NCBI RefSeq assembly: GCF_000003855.2
Contig: NW_003101676.1
Span: 1,548,720-1,612,719, forward strand
DNA length: 64,000 bases
Source: Blastomyces gilchristii SLH14081
Lineage: Eukaryota > Ascomycota > Eurotiomycetes > Onygenales > Ajellomycetaceae
Reading direction: 5' to 3'
The notes below the pieces were generated by a model, which saw nothing but the letters and a program-made list of their open reading frames with translations, had not been told where the DNA came from and searched no databases. Made by a program: the position numbers and the translations under genes. The stretch's first letter is position 1. Every line of letters begins with the position of its first letter. Positions 24,046 to 35,555 of the stretch are shown piece by piece.

Positions 24046-27000
24046 ATGGCGTCGAATCCAGCACAAAATACGCCTGGTAAGCGCTCCATGAGTGATTAAA
24101 GAAAATCTTCTCGTTTGAGAGTCAACAGAAACTGATTGTCAGGGCGTTTCCCATTTCACTCTCTAGCTCCGCAGCAAGCAGCCAACCCTACCCCTCCAGC
24201 CGAAAATGAAACCGTGAAAAGCGTGGCCATTGGAGCCCCGGGGGCCCAAAAGGAGAAATCTGAAAGAGAACGTATGTCATCCTGTTCATCAAATATGTTG
24301 CTCTTCACCTTTTGGTTGCGGGGGTTTGTGAAGCGCATCTCGTTGCGGGGTACATTACTCGTGGAAAGGATAGAAGGTATGTATGGCTAACAGATATTTT
24401 GACACATAGTCGAGAAGGAACGGAAAAAGGCGGAGAAGATGAAGAAATTCGCTGAAAAGAAAGCCAAATCTGGCTCCGCCACTCCAACCGCTGCGCCCAA
24501 AACGTCTGAGAAGAAACCCAAAGTCGAGAAGGAGAAGAATGCCGACGCATATGATCCCCATACGATCGAGTCTGGGAGGTATGAGTGGTGGGAGAAGCAA
24601 GGCTTTTTCAAACCGGAGTTTGGACCGGATGGAAATGTCAAGGAAAAGGGGAAATTCGTCATTCCCATCCCGCCGCCAAACGTTACAGGGGACCTACATA
24701 TGGGTCACGGTTTGACCAATGCTCTTCAGGATACGATGATCCGCTGGCAGCGGATGAAGGGAAAGACCGTCCTTTGGCTTCCAGGCTACGACCATGCTGG
24801 AATATCGACCCAGAGCGTTGTGGAGAAAATTCTGTGGAAGACTGAAGGCAAGAGCCGCCACGATGTGGGAAGGGAGGCTATGACTAACATGATCTGGGAC
24901 TGGACGCACAAGTATCATGATAGCATTACCACGACCCTGAAAAGGCTAGGAGGTTCCTTCGATTGGACTAGGGAGGCCTTTACTATGGATGAGAACCTGT
25001 CTGCTGCAGTGACGGAGACGTTCGTTCGCCTGCATGAGGAAGGGACTATATACCGCGCAAACCGCCTCGTCAACTGGTGTGTGGCCTTGAATACCTCGCT
25101 GTCTAACCTTGAGGTGGAAAATAAAGAGCTTGAGGGCCGCACGTTACTCGATGTCCCAGGATATCAGAGGAAGGTGGAGTTTGGTGTCTTGACCCATTTC
25201 TTGTACCCGATTGATGGCACGGATGAAACCATCCAGGTTGCAACCACTCGTCCAGAAACCATGCTTGGTGATACTGGGATTGCAGTCCATCCTGATGACA
25301 AACGATATCAAAAATACGTAGGCAAATTCGCGAAGCATCCTTTCCTGGATCGATTGCTTCCAATTTTTGCTGACAACCAGGTCGACCCTGAATTCGGTAC
25401 TGGTGCTGTCAAAATCACCCCGGCCCATGACTTCAACGATTTTATCCGCGGAAAAGATAATAAGCTGGAGTTCATTTCCATTATGAATGACGACGGTACT
25501 TTCAATGCCAACGCTGGCCCCTTTGCAGGTGTGAAGCGATTTGACGCAAGATATAAGGTCATTGAAGCACTGAAGGAAAAGGGCCTGTACGTTAAATGGG
25601 AGAATAACCCAATGAAGGTACCCATGTGTGCCAAGTCCAACGATGTCATTGAACCGATTTTGAAACCACAGTGGTGGATGAGCATGAAGGATCTCACTGG
25701 TCCCGCAATCAAGGCTGTCGAAAGTGGAGAAATAATAATTCGCCCCGAAACCGCCGAGAAGAGCTATTTCCGCTGGATGAATAACATTAATGACTGGTGT
25801 CTATCCCGCCAACTTTGGTGGGGTCACCAAGCCCCTGCTTACTTCGTCCAGCTTGAAGGTGAGCATGGCGATGACAGCGACGGCAATCTTTGGGTAGTTG
25901 GCCGCACGGAGGTTGAGGCGCAGCAGAAAGCTGAGGCCAAATTCGTTGGGAAAAAATTCACGCTCAAGAGGGATCCTGACGTACTAGATACATGGTTTTC
26001 CTCTGGTCTCTGGCCTTTTTCCACCCTGGGTTGGCCCAAGAATACCCCTGATTTTGAGAGGTTGTACCCTACCTCTGTGCTCGAGACTGGTTGGGATATT
26101 CTCTTCTTCTGGGTTGCTAGGATGATCATGCTTGGTCTCAAGATGACGGGCAAGGTTCCATTTACCGAAGTGTACTGCCACTCGTTAATTCGAGACTCTG
26201 AGGGAAGGAAAATGTCCAAGTCGCTGGGTAACGTGGTAAATCCTATCGATGTTATCGAGGGCATTGAGTTGCAAGTCCTACATGACAAACTGAAGCACGG
26301 CAATCTGGCCGAGAAAGAGATCGCTGCGGCCACGAGATATCAAAAGAAGGCGTTCCCCAAGGGTATTCCTGAGTGTGGAACTGATGCTCTTCGATTTGCA
26401 CTTGTCTCTTATACCACCGGCGGTAAGTTATATTTGCACCACCTTATACTATTACACTAAAAATGACCCTCTAACGTTTTCTTCTACACTTTTAGGCGGT
26501 GATATCAATTTTGATATCCAGGTCATCCACGGCTACCGTAGATTCTGCAACAAGATCTATCAAGCTACGAGATACGTTCTCGGTAAGCTAGGCGAAGATT
26601 TCAAACCCCAGGCCACTCCCTCCAAAACCGGCAAAGAATCGCTCTCCGAACGCTGGATCCTTCATAAATTCAATAGCGCCGCTAAACTCGCCAACGAGAA
26701 CCTGGAAAGCCGTGATTTCTCTGTCGCAGCCTCAGTCCTCTACCAATACTGGTATAGCCAGCTTTGTGACGTCTTTATCGAAAATTCTAAATCCCTTCTC
26801 CAAGCCGACGTCCCTGCTGAAGTCCAACAGTCTGCCAAGGAGACTCTGTATACCGCTCTCGAGGGCGCATTAACCCTGATTCACCCCATCATGCCATTCG
26901 TCACCGAAGAGCTCTGGCAACGTCTCCCCCGCCGCCCTAATGACGACACGCCGTCGATCATGAAAGCAGCGTACCCGGAATACAACCCAGCATTCGACGA

Positions 27001-27499
27001 CGTTGCCGCTGAAACAGCCTACGAGCTCATCCTCGCCACGTCCAAGACAATCCGCAGTATCCTTTCCGAGTACGAGGTCAAGACCAAGAGCGACATCAAA
27101 ATCCAAACCTACGACGCGACAAGCTACAAGACCGTCTCCGATGAAGTGCACCTCATAAAGTCCCTAGGTGGCAAGTATGTAGGCGAGATTGCTGTTCTCG
27201 ATCCGGAGAGTCAGACTCCCCCTCCCGGCTGTGTGCCCTCTGTCGTGAGTGCGCAGGCTGCTGTTTACCTCCAGGTCTCTGATGAAGTGCGTTTGGAGCA
27301 AGAGGAGAAGGCCAAGGTGAGTCTTGCTAAGGCTCAGGAGGCTGTTAAGAGGCAGTTGGGGATTATGGGGTCAGCTGGGTGGAAGGAGAAGGTCAAGCCA
27401 GAAGTTAGAGCGTTGGAAGAGAAAAAGTTGCGGGATGCGGAGATTGAGGCGGCGAGACTTGAGGAGCATATTAAGGGGTTGGAGAAGCTGAAGATTTGA
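24046..27499 (+). CDS. vas1: Valyl-tRNA synthetase
   Basis: Class I synthetase charging tRNA-Val. Exons: 24046-24076, 24143-24271, 24410-26422 and 26496-27499, giving 1058 residues, near the yeast enzyme length. Seen: a Lys/Ala/Glu-rich eukaryotic N-terminal extension, the HIGH signature as HMGH (about 150-153), LPGYDHAG, the editing-domain [27 protein letters not shown] (654-658), an anticodon-binding domain and a C-terminal coiled coil ending GLEKLKI. Exon 2 could instead start at 24167, because a second in-frame acceptor (ctctctag) removes eight residues. In yeast and Neurospora one gene serves cytosol and mitochondrion; no targeting peptide is obvious from this start. Two upstream ORFs lie in the leader. 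Same strand as CK2. Gene symbol follows yeast usage. Confidence 0.95.
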
Positions 27500-28848
27500 A
27501 GATTTGATCTTTACGGACTTTATTTTGATATACGGGTTCTTTTTGTTGGCTTTTTGGTGGATGGATGACGATGGTGCGACACAGTGACATAAAGGTATAA
27601 AGAAAGAAAGACGTAGTGTTTGGTAAAATCATATATTGCTTGCTGATTTTCTTCTCTACATCGCTACACCTTATAGGTTGCTGTCTTTATTGTGGTTTCT
27701 CTATATGTCGATACATCCAGATTTGCTCTCAGTATACTGCAGCGGCTGTGTATTGTGCCTGGAATATGATATGATCCTCAACTAACTTAATGTATGAAGT
27801 ACTGTATGCACATGTCCTTGCATTAGCGTACTCTATAAGCTACATCATGCGTGCGTCAAGGTGGAAGGAGTATTCATCCTTTTTGAGCCCCACTCTATAT
27901 ATCCTCACATCATCAACCAACAGACTACATGTATCTAGTTTCCTTTACTCTTCAAACGCCAGAAAGTTGCCATGAATTATCCCCACCCTCTTTCAATCAG
28001 CATGTTCCATCTTCACACAAATGTGCGGGGTTATTTTTAGTATGCGCGTCATTATGTGCGTTTAGATAGCTGGGAAGCTATGTAGGGGTAGTTAGGTTAT
28101 GTGCCAGCAAAAAGAAAAAAGAAAAAAAAATCATGAATGTTTACACCCCGGCCACCACTTTCTTGTCGACTCTAAACTTTGAGCAAGAGCTTTCAATGAA
28201 GGCTGCCAATGCAAAGCAGTTTTTTCCGCGTGATTATAACCTGGCTACACAGTCAGGAACTCCCGAGATGTCTTGCTTTGGGATTCCTTGGAAGTTCCGC
28301 CTCTGGATGATACCGTAGAGTAAGCTTTCCGGAACTAAATGTGAAGCCTACTACTACTATCTGTTCAGGACACTCGATCACATGCGGCATATAGAAATCA
28401 TGTTGCATGAGAAAGGCGGGGAGGACGCCGAGTCAAGCGGATGCCAGTATTCTAAATAAAGGGTATAAACTTGGAATATTACAACGAATGCCTGATTCAG
28501 CATCCTTACTCTATACTAGCCAGCTATCAGAACTTATTCTAATACTCGCAAGAAGTAAGAGGATATTCAAAGTTATTTATGTATTTAACGTAGCAAGAAG
28601 CCACAGCGGGAAAAAGCAATTAGGTCTTGGAAGGTCACATGACATACTTGGTTTTGTTCTGCTATTCCAAGCCCGAGCGAGGGGACACAGGATGCGCCAA
28701 CCCTGGAAGCTGGACCTAGAAGTAAGCTCGATCCCGGGAAGAGTTCGTAGTTCGGGCCCGAATTGGAGTCGAGTTAGTTAGTGAAGGGACCGGCTGGAGA
28801 TTCTTTTTGCCTGTGGGGTGGGAGCAAAGCCAACTTTGGTGGACACTT

Positions 28849-28912
28849 CCACCACCACCACCACCACCACAACCACCACCACCAACAGCAACAACAACAA
28901 CAACAGCAACAA
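28849..28912. repeat. (CCA)n/(CAA)n trinucleotide repeat
   Basis: About 35 bases of CCA units followed by about 30 bases of CAA/CAG units, imperfect. No gene model uses it. Confidence 0.85.
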
Positions 28913-29080
28913 TCTTGCAACTGTTTTGCAACACGCTAAAGAAAGCTACCATCTAGTATCATTCAAGTCAGGAATGGCCTTCATGCCATGCAGAAGCTCA
29001 GAACAAAATGCTTTGTTATCAAACTAAGAAATTCGGTTTCCTGACACGCAGGAAGGAGTACAATGTACAGTACATACATT

Positions 29081-29107
29081 TACATGTACATGTACATGTA
29101 CATGTAC
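29081..29107. repeat. (ACATGT)n self-complementary repeat
   Basis: Four and a half units of a hexamer that equals its own reverse complement, so the run can fold back on itself. Similar tacatgtacatac bits occur at 34885. Confidence 0.8.
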
Positions 29108-30163
29108 CTCCCTTGCACCTTTCCATTTACCCGGCTAGTTAGATACTATTCAACCAGGAAATATATGGGTAGTGTTAAAAGTTAATATACTCGTCTTTTC
29201 CCTTTCCCCGGGGCGTTGACTCTGCTTCGTTTAAATACCCTACTATTGTTTCTGCTGCATGCTCAGGGTTACCTCGTCGTGCATTCAGCGTTGCAATAAT
29301 GGTTTTTGTATAACCTTTCTCAAGAACCATTACACTGCAGGCCATGCTCCCCATATGAGACAATTGAGCTATCAAAATTAGCTAAACTTGTCATACGGGT
29401 TTACATTGTCAAAGAACTCTGCTGGAGCTCTGTTCTTCTATTTTCTATTTCCTATTTTCTATTTTCTTTCCTCTTTTTATTTCTTTTCTTGCCTCTTAAC
29501 GGCCCATGAATTTTGCTATGGTCGATCATCTGCTACATCTTATCATTCGTTAACAAGGGAGAAATTAAAGAGGACAAGTGAACAAAGCTGGCTTTTTTGC
29601 CTTGTTCTGCTATCTTTGAGTGCCGACATTGTCATACTCCATTTTTCTACCGCTGCGAAACTCATTACGGGATGGCACTATTTTAATTTGCCCTCCGGAC
29701 TCGCTCTCTTGAATGAGAGTCACGAAGAGTTGTTACAGATTAGACAGAGGTATATCCTTTTTGTTAGAGCTGTCCTTTTCATTCATGGTCAACATTGCCA
29801 TCCCGTTATCCCTTCTACACACTCCTCACCATGTAAAACACCCTACGTGGTTCTGAAACGGCCTCAGAATACCCTCTGCTTGCCCATTTTAAACTACGGT
29901 TGTTTTTAATCAAGTGACTCATTGATTTAAGAGACTAACCTCCTGCAGCATTCACATTCCATCCTCCTTGCGGTTCCCCTCTCATTATCCTAGATATCTT
30001 CTTGCGAATTGCTCTCAATATTCTTGACCCGACTTAACTTATAGACACTGGGGCATAGAACTAGCTAGGTTCACTCTTTAAGAGTAAGTTTAACACCATA
30101 TACGGAACAATTTGTACTTTCCCTACTAAAAAGCAAATCCAATTAGTTTCACTCTGTTTTACA

Positions 30164-30580
30164 ATGTGCCGTTGGTCGACAGCCCTGTATACCTGCGGCC
30201 ACCGCTCCCCGCCCGTGCGTGTGGAAGAAGAGACATGCGAAGACAGCGCAAATTGTACTTATGACGGCTCAGATGCAACTTTCAAAGTCTCATACAAGTG
30301 CCGGCTTTGCGATCCATGGGAGGGCCCCCCATCACAATATCCACCTGCAGCAGCACCAGTTGCACCATCACAAGCACCAGCACCAACACCAGCACCAGCA
30401 CCAGGACAGGCACCGGCTATGGCAACAGCTCCAAAGTCAACAACTACAACAAGAACAAAATCAAGATCAGTAGCAAAAACCCCATCGCCGCGGAGGTCAT
30501 CGAAACGGAGAAGAAGAATAGGGAAAGCGATCAAAAGGGGATTCAAGAAAACGGCCATATGCATCTGCCAAAGAAAATAA
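30164..30580 (+). CDS. Small Cys-rich protein with a basic tail
   Basis: 138 residues, single exon. The N-terminal 50 residues hold spaced Cys and His (MCRWSTALYTCGHRSP, then C25, C31, CRLCDPW), an arrangement seen in small fungal proteins of unknown function that start MC and carry a CGH motif; this could bind zinc. Residues 55-90 are Pro/Ala-rich low complexity (PAPAPAPG type). The tail (about 92-138) is strongly basic (PSPRRSSKRRRRIGKAIKR), looking like a nuclear localisation or nucleic-acid-binding segment. No signal peptide. Start is the first ATG after a pyrimidine-rich leader. Other frames here are shadows of the Pro/Ala repeat. The gene reading is likely, the function unknown. Confidence 0.55.
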   Translation: MCRWSTALYTCGHRSPPVRVEEETCEDSANCTYDGSDATFKVSYKCRLCDPWEGPPSQYPPAAAPVAPSQAPAPTPAPAPGQAPAMATAPKSTTTTRTKSRSVAKTPSPRRSSKRRRRIGKAIKRGFKKTAICICQRK

Positions 30581-32064
30581 ACTGGGAAGAAAGGAGGGTT
30601 GGAACATTAAGAGAACAAGCTCGCTCACGGGAAATAAAACCTTGCATGGCTGTTGAACAGCCAGTTCCAGGAGGGACTGTTTTCGATAAAAAACTATACC
30701 CACGGCCCTCTCGATTGTCCATTTTTGAAATGCAAAACGGAAAGGGCGTTTTACGGCTGCACAACACAACGATAATAATAAACAATACGGGAGTTTTGAT
30801 GATATGGATTTAAATTTCTACGGGGTTGGGATCTGAGAGGAGGACTATAATAGCAGTGTTTACAGTTGACCCGCACAACGCCCTGGAAGATCAAGTGCTT
30901 CAAGCCATTTACTGGGATTGGGAGATATCATCCATGTGCTTTTGTCCTTTAGATGCAGACTGCGATTTAATTTCCTCGTCTTTACTCAGTCCACCGTTTG
31001 TCTGCGTGGTAATCTGCAAATTCTGGAAGGAGTAGGGGAGGGGGGGGGGAATGATGATGGATGGGTGGGTTGTTCATACAGCAAGCTCAAGGCGCCGGGA
31101 TAAGTTAATTTTGGCAAGCCAGTTCTAATCATGCATGCATGCATGCATGGACTCTGGTGCTCTGGTGTTTTGTGTGAAAGGCGTTGTCTATGGACTTGTG
31201 TTTTTTTTTCCTTTTTCAGGGGGGTTCCTTTCTTCGCTTATTTTCCATCTTGCTACTGTGCATTGAATGTATCAAAATTGTCTTTTAGTCCATTTCATTG
31301 GGCAGAGGGTCGCTGGTGGCATTGTGATATTTTTTCCCCCGTTTTTCTTTTAATGGTTTCATTTAAGTGTGGCATTTCCTCTTTTCTTTATCCGATTAAG
31401 TCTGGTTGTCTGGGTTGACCGGGGGTGTACAGTACTGTGGAATATTCAAGCAGTTGACATCCTTTTATATCACTTCCTAAAGTTTGATTAGTTATGAATT
31501 TATTTACAAAATTTGCCCTATCTGCTGGTAAGAAGAGATCAGTCAATACATAGGTCCGAAACTGACACCGTCTCAGTGCACGACGGACAAATGAAATAAA
31601 AACTCCCATGAAAAAAAAGACCATTCATGAGGTGCAAAACGTAATATTGAGCAGCAAACAGAAATGGCAGACATTACGCATTACGATAAAACGTGAGGAT
31701 TTGAAGGTCATTCAGGGCGCATTTCGTCAAAGAGCGTAAAAAGTTGAAAGAGAAAAAAAAAAGAAGAGAAAAAGAAGAGTGAAAGAGGTTGACGTTTGCC
31801 AATAATGGATGGAAACAACATCATAAAGATATTCACACGAAAAGAAGAGCACAGACAAAAAAATATAAAAATAAAAATAAAAAAAAGGAGAGACGTCAGA
31901 AATTAAATAAAAAGGAGAAACAAAGAAAACGGCCGCTTCATTTCCGGTTCAGAAACGAATTGACGATATGGAAAGAAAGAGAAGAATAAATGAGACAGGG
32001 GACGGAAAACAAAGGCAAATAGAGAGAGGCAAAATGTAATGTACCACAAGGGCATCATTGCTTT
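30581..32064. other. Intergenic stretch without a supported gene
   Basis: Lies between two convergent genes and probably holds both 3' UTRs. Contains a G-run (about 31036-31049), an (ATGC)n run (31131-31149) and long A/G-rich tracts (31741-31785 and 31855-31925). Open frames are short and compositionally biased. Confidence 0.5.
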
Positions 32065-33587
32065 TTAAAAGAAAGCCCCTCCTACTTTCTTCCCCCCTAC
32101 ACCCCTTCGAGCATTAACCCCTTCTCGCTCATTCGCCTCCGCAGCCAATCTCCTCCAGTACTCCAATCCAGCATGGAACGCAACGCTAGGCCGTTGATAC
32201 CCAACCTCCACAACCGGTCCTGTGGGCCCGGAATTCCGCGCCTGTGAAGAAGTAGGTTGTAGAGACGTGGAGTGCGAAAATCGCCCACGATTCGGTATCT
32301 CACCCAGCTTTGTGCTACCAGACGACACTGACGTTGAGGACGCCACTGCTGGGCATCCTCCAGCTCCTGCCCTCCCACGTGGTGGTTGCAGGTTTTGTGA
32401 CAGGGGCACAAGAGGGGAGAGTGGTGGCATGTCCTTCCGAAGCACTCTTGAAATAGAAGGTGCTGCTGCTGCTGCCGTTCTTCTATTATCAGTACTTATG
32501 ACCGTTGTGCGGATGGAGGAAGGTAGCTGTTGTCCCCGGTGGTCCCGCCCGCTGAATTGGAAGTCTCCCTCGTTATTTGGGGATCTCCTGTGTTGCTGGA
32601 GATGTGCAAAAGCCGGGTGGCCCTGATTATGCTCCATGTCGCATTGCTTTATCATATTTGGCAGCTTTTTTGGAGCTTGCTGTGCTGGGTGCTGGCTTGT
32701 AACCGCTGTTGTTGCCAGTGATATGGAGGACCCCTTTCTCGACCGAATCCACATTCCCCTGAACGCCTGGTTGCTGGACGCTATATTCGAAGCTGGTTTC
32801 AGCGGTGATCCTGCTACGTTCTTTTTGACTTGGGTTGTCGTCGTTGTGGGCCGTCTCGCAGCGCTTTGGGGTCGACATTTGTCTTCGGCTTTACTACTCT
32901 TCCCTGACCTCTGTCGGGACAACGATCTACTGCGTTGTCTCTCTTTCTGTCCCGCAGGTATCATTGCTGATTTAGGCGCTGGGGTGGATGCGCTTATGAG
33001 GCGCTGTCGGAGTTCATCGAGAGCAGTTATTGCATCTGCCGCCGCAGAATCGGAGAGAGAAAGTAAAGACCGTCGATCAACAGTTCCTGCACAGTTGTAT
33101 CCCTGTCCATCACTGGACAGACACGATGCTATAAGTTTCATCAAACCAGCGTTCAGTATTAATAATGTATGGGCAAGAGAGCCGTGAGCAAGCTCTAGGC
33201 AAAATTAGATGTTAGCATATGAAAACTGACAATAACTTCAGATATATACCGATCAGAAAAACAAAAATGGAATTATGTACCATCTCCCTTTTTGAAGCGT
33301 TCCCCTAATCTTTGCACGCTTTGATCATACTCCCTCTTGATTTCAGCAGGTCCCCTTTCCAATGATGCCTGGATTCGCAGATCATCGATATCTTCGCTTC
33401 GAACGGGAACCGCCGCATCATTTGTATTCCTTCGCTTTTTCTTTCGGGAGCCGTGGGTTCTTAGATTTCGCTTGGATTTATCCGTTCCCGTTCTTTTGAG
33501 ATCCTTCTTTTGCTGGACGCGATTGAAGAGGTCCCTCCCATTCCCAAAGGCAGCCAGGATCGAAGTCACAACCGTGGATATGTCCAT
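32065..33587 (-). CDS. Conserved-looking fungal protein of unknown function, 478 aa
   Basis: Two exons on the minus strand, 33587-33281 and 33194-32065, joined across an 86-base intron (GTACAT donor, TTGCCTAG acceptor); the total of 1437 bases is a whole number of codons. The N-terminal part (MDISTVVTSILAAFGNGRDL, then a basic RKKKRR patch and LRIQASLERGPAEIKREYD) reads across the intron into LAHGSLAHTLLILNAGLMKLI, a continuous amphipathic helical region that validates the splice. Residues from about 150 are low complexity, Ser/Arg/Pro/Gln-rich and probably disordered. The C-terminus has FHAGLEYWRRLAAEANEREG. I chose MDIST rather than the Met 19 codons upstream because it opens the helical domain. 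Similar N-terminal architecture occurs in uncharacterised fungal proteins; no function is assigned. Confidence 0.7.
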
Positions 33588-34607
33588 ATTTGTGATGTTG
33601 TATCCTCTTCGTTGGATATCCCCTATATATTTATATCCCTCCACCGCGCGAGGTCGGTCGACGAAGTAAAGTAGAAAGCGGAATTCCGCAGGAAGAATAT
33701 AAACATCAGTTTAAGAAACGAGAGTCAGAGCCACCACTCGACGGACAAGGAATAGCAAGTGATGCCAAAACCAACCTTCCTACACATAGGAAAAGAGAAG
33801 GCAAAGGAAAAGCAATGGGGAGCAATTGGCTCTTCAAACAGGGCTACAAATCCACGGCTCTCAGAAATTGGAAGCTGTCGAGGAGAAAAGCGAACAACCA
33901 CGGGGCAAATTCCATTGAAGCAGAGTCGTTGGAACGAAGCCTTACTCCCTCCCTCCAACAGCCCTCTAGTGGCCTTCGTGTTAAATAGAGTCTGGCGCTT
34001 CGAGCATGGTCTCCTCCTCCTCACCCCTGCCGTGCCGTGCTTAAGTGCGCGCGCTGGTGCTGCAGCCCAGTCCAGTTAGATTCTGCAGGCCACGACTGTC
34101 TTCCCATGACCCGACGCCACGTTCCGCGAGCAGTCGGCCAGTCAGGATCAAAAAGAGCCGTTTGGCGAACGGATTTTTTGAGGCGATCCGACCCATACCT
34201 ATTTGAAGGGAACGCTCGCACACCCTCGGCTTGTTGGAAGAAGTTAAACCGGAATATGTTCCAAATGGTCGGTTATCCTCTTTCCTTGTGCTCTTGTGCG
34301 TTGCAAGATTAAAGGATATTCGTGGATGATTGTGGGGGAAAAGGTAGCTAGAATGTTGAATATTATGCGAAGATGAGTGGTTGGTGTGTGGATGTGTGGA
34401 TGTTTCTTGTCTGCTTCCCTTCCAATGAGCAGCCGTTGAACATGTTTCCTCTCACCATTTGTGCCGCAGAAGATAGCTTTCATCTCGACTCAGAAGAGTA
34501 ACTTATTATTTATTTAGGCGACTTGTAAAACCCGCTAGAGTCGGGCGCAAACCCATCTGCGTGTAAATATTTCAGTCAGGGTCGAAAATGCCTAGTTAGT
34601 TACCTTT

Positions 34608-34608
<1 letters not shown>

Positions 34609-34638
<30 letters not shown>
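34609..34638. repeat. A30 homopolymer
   Basis: Thirty consecutive A. No upstream retroelement coding sequence is visible, so I do not call it a LINE or retrogene tail. Confidence 0.85.
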
Positions 34639-34646
<8 letters not shown>

Positions 34647-35405
34647 CATTTCCAACCCATTCACAGGCCTCCGGTACCTACGTTAATGCTTTAATGCTCT
34701 CTGCCCTCGCGCATCCATCCCTCTCCACCGCAGAAATAGACAAGGAATTGATGAATAAATCTTTCCCCGGAATCTTGGTGACGGCCCTGTTGGCTCTTAC
34801 TTATGAAACATAAGAACTAATACCTTTTTTTTGAGGAAAGTTTTCCGATGTATGGGGAACCAACCAGACGAACATTGCTCTCTTGTACATGTACATACAT
34901 ACTTGCAGTATGTAACTAACTATATGAGGCATGCAATCAGGTTCCAGCGATTGATGCCCCGACAAACACCAACCCCAAAGACAAATAAGGGGAGGCTTGT
35001 ATATTCGGAGAAAGAACTCAAAGAGCTCCTACACAAAAATATGTCTATATATGTATATCGGTGGAAGAATCAAGGCTCGATGAGATTCCTACTATGATCC
35101 CCCATGTCTGTCTGCATTCCCCTCATTCTATCCGCCACACCTCTCCTCGTTTCCTTTTAAATAAAAACAGGTTGCCAGTTGAACATAAAGAAATATATAA
35201 TAAGAAAACCAGTAATGGCAGGGAATAAAATAATAATTGACAACACATTGGCATGAACTTCAGGTAAAAGATGTATATGGACTGGTGAAACGAAGAACCC
35301 CCACTGAGACCGCGCTGGCAAGAAAAAGAGAAGCAAAGGCCCTGTTTTTGTTCATTTAGATATTAAATAAATAAATAGTAATGAAATATGAAACATGAAA
35401 CAAGA

Positions 35406-35440
35406 ACACACACACACTCACTCACTCACTCACTCACACA
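35406..35440. repeat. (AC)n/(ACTC)n microsatellite
   Basis: A CA run of about 12 bases followed by five CACT units, in the 3' flank of the Gln-rich gene. Confidence 0.85.
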
Positions 35441-35555
35441 TACAAAATTATAGACAGGGAATTTGAATTAAAAGAAATTGTGGAATCCACCACATCCCAT
35501 ATACGATTAGCCAGTAAATAACTGACGCAAAATAGGGGAACGGAAAAATACAAAA

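Larger units (their letters stand above)
27500..30163. other. Intergenic stretch without a supported gene
   Basis: Contains the ValRS 3' UTR, simple repeats at 28849-28912 and 29081-29107, and a C/T-rich run at 29430-29500. Open frames at 28407-28781 and 29388-29909 lack family resemblance and start in low-complexity DNA. Base composition is that of the island, not of the transposon blocks. Confidence 0.5.
33588..35555. other. Intergenic stretch between two minus-strand genes
   Basis: Promoter of the 478-aa gene on the left and 3' UTR of the Gln-rich gene on the right. Holds a 30-base A run (34609-34638) and an (AC)n/(ACTC)n run (35406-35440). Open frames at 33759-34079, 34037-34312 and 34831-35097 show no coding character. 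Confidence 0.5.

Noticed and set aside
24387..26333. Minus-strand ORFs opposite ValRS
   Set aside because: Mirror frames of a well-supported synthetase gene.
28700..28780. Possible tRNA (ttcgtagttcgggcccgaa)
   Set aside because: Only a TpsiC-like stretch; no acceptor stem or anticodon arm can be paired. I found no other tRNA or rRNA candidate.
28407..28781. 124-codon ORF in the intergenic stretch
   Set aside because: No recognisable motif or neighbouring exon; composition not coding-like.
29388..29909. 173-codon ORF with a hydrophobic start
   Set aside because: The apparent membrane segment is a simple TTTTC/TATTT repeat and the rest resembles nothing.
32636..33187. 183-codon plus-strand ORF, and 32222-32626
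   Set aside because: Antisense shadows of the 478-aa gene, whose spliced reading is coherent.
34609..34638. Poly-A tail of a LINE or retrogene
   Set aside because: No coding remnant or target duplication found next to the A run.
35401..35440. CRISPR-like or tandem array
   Set aside because: A plain dinucleotide/tetranucleotide microsatellite, no spacers, eukaryotic genome.
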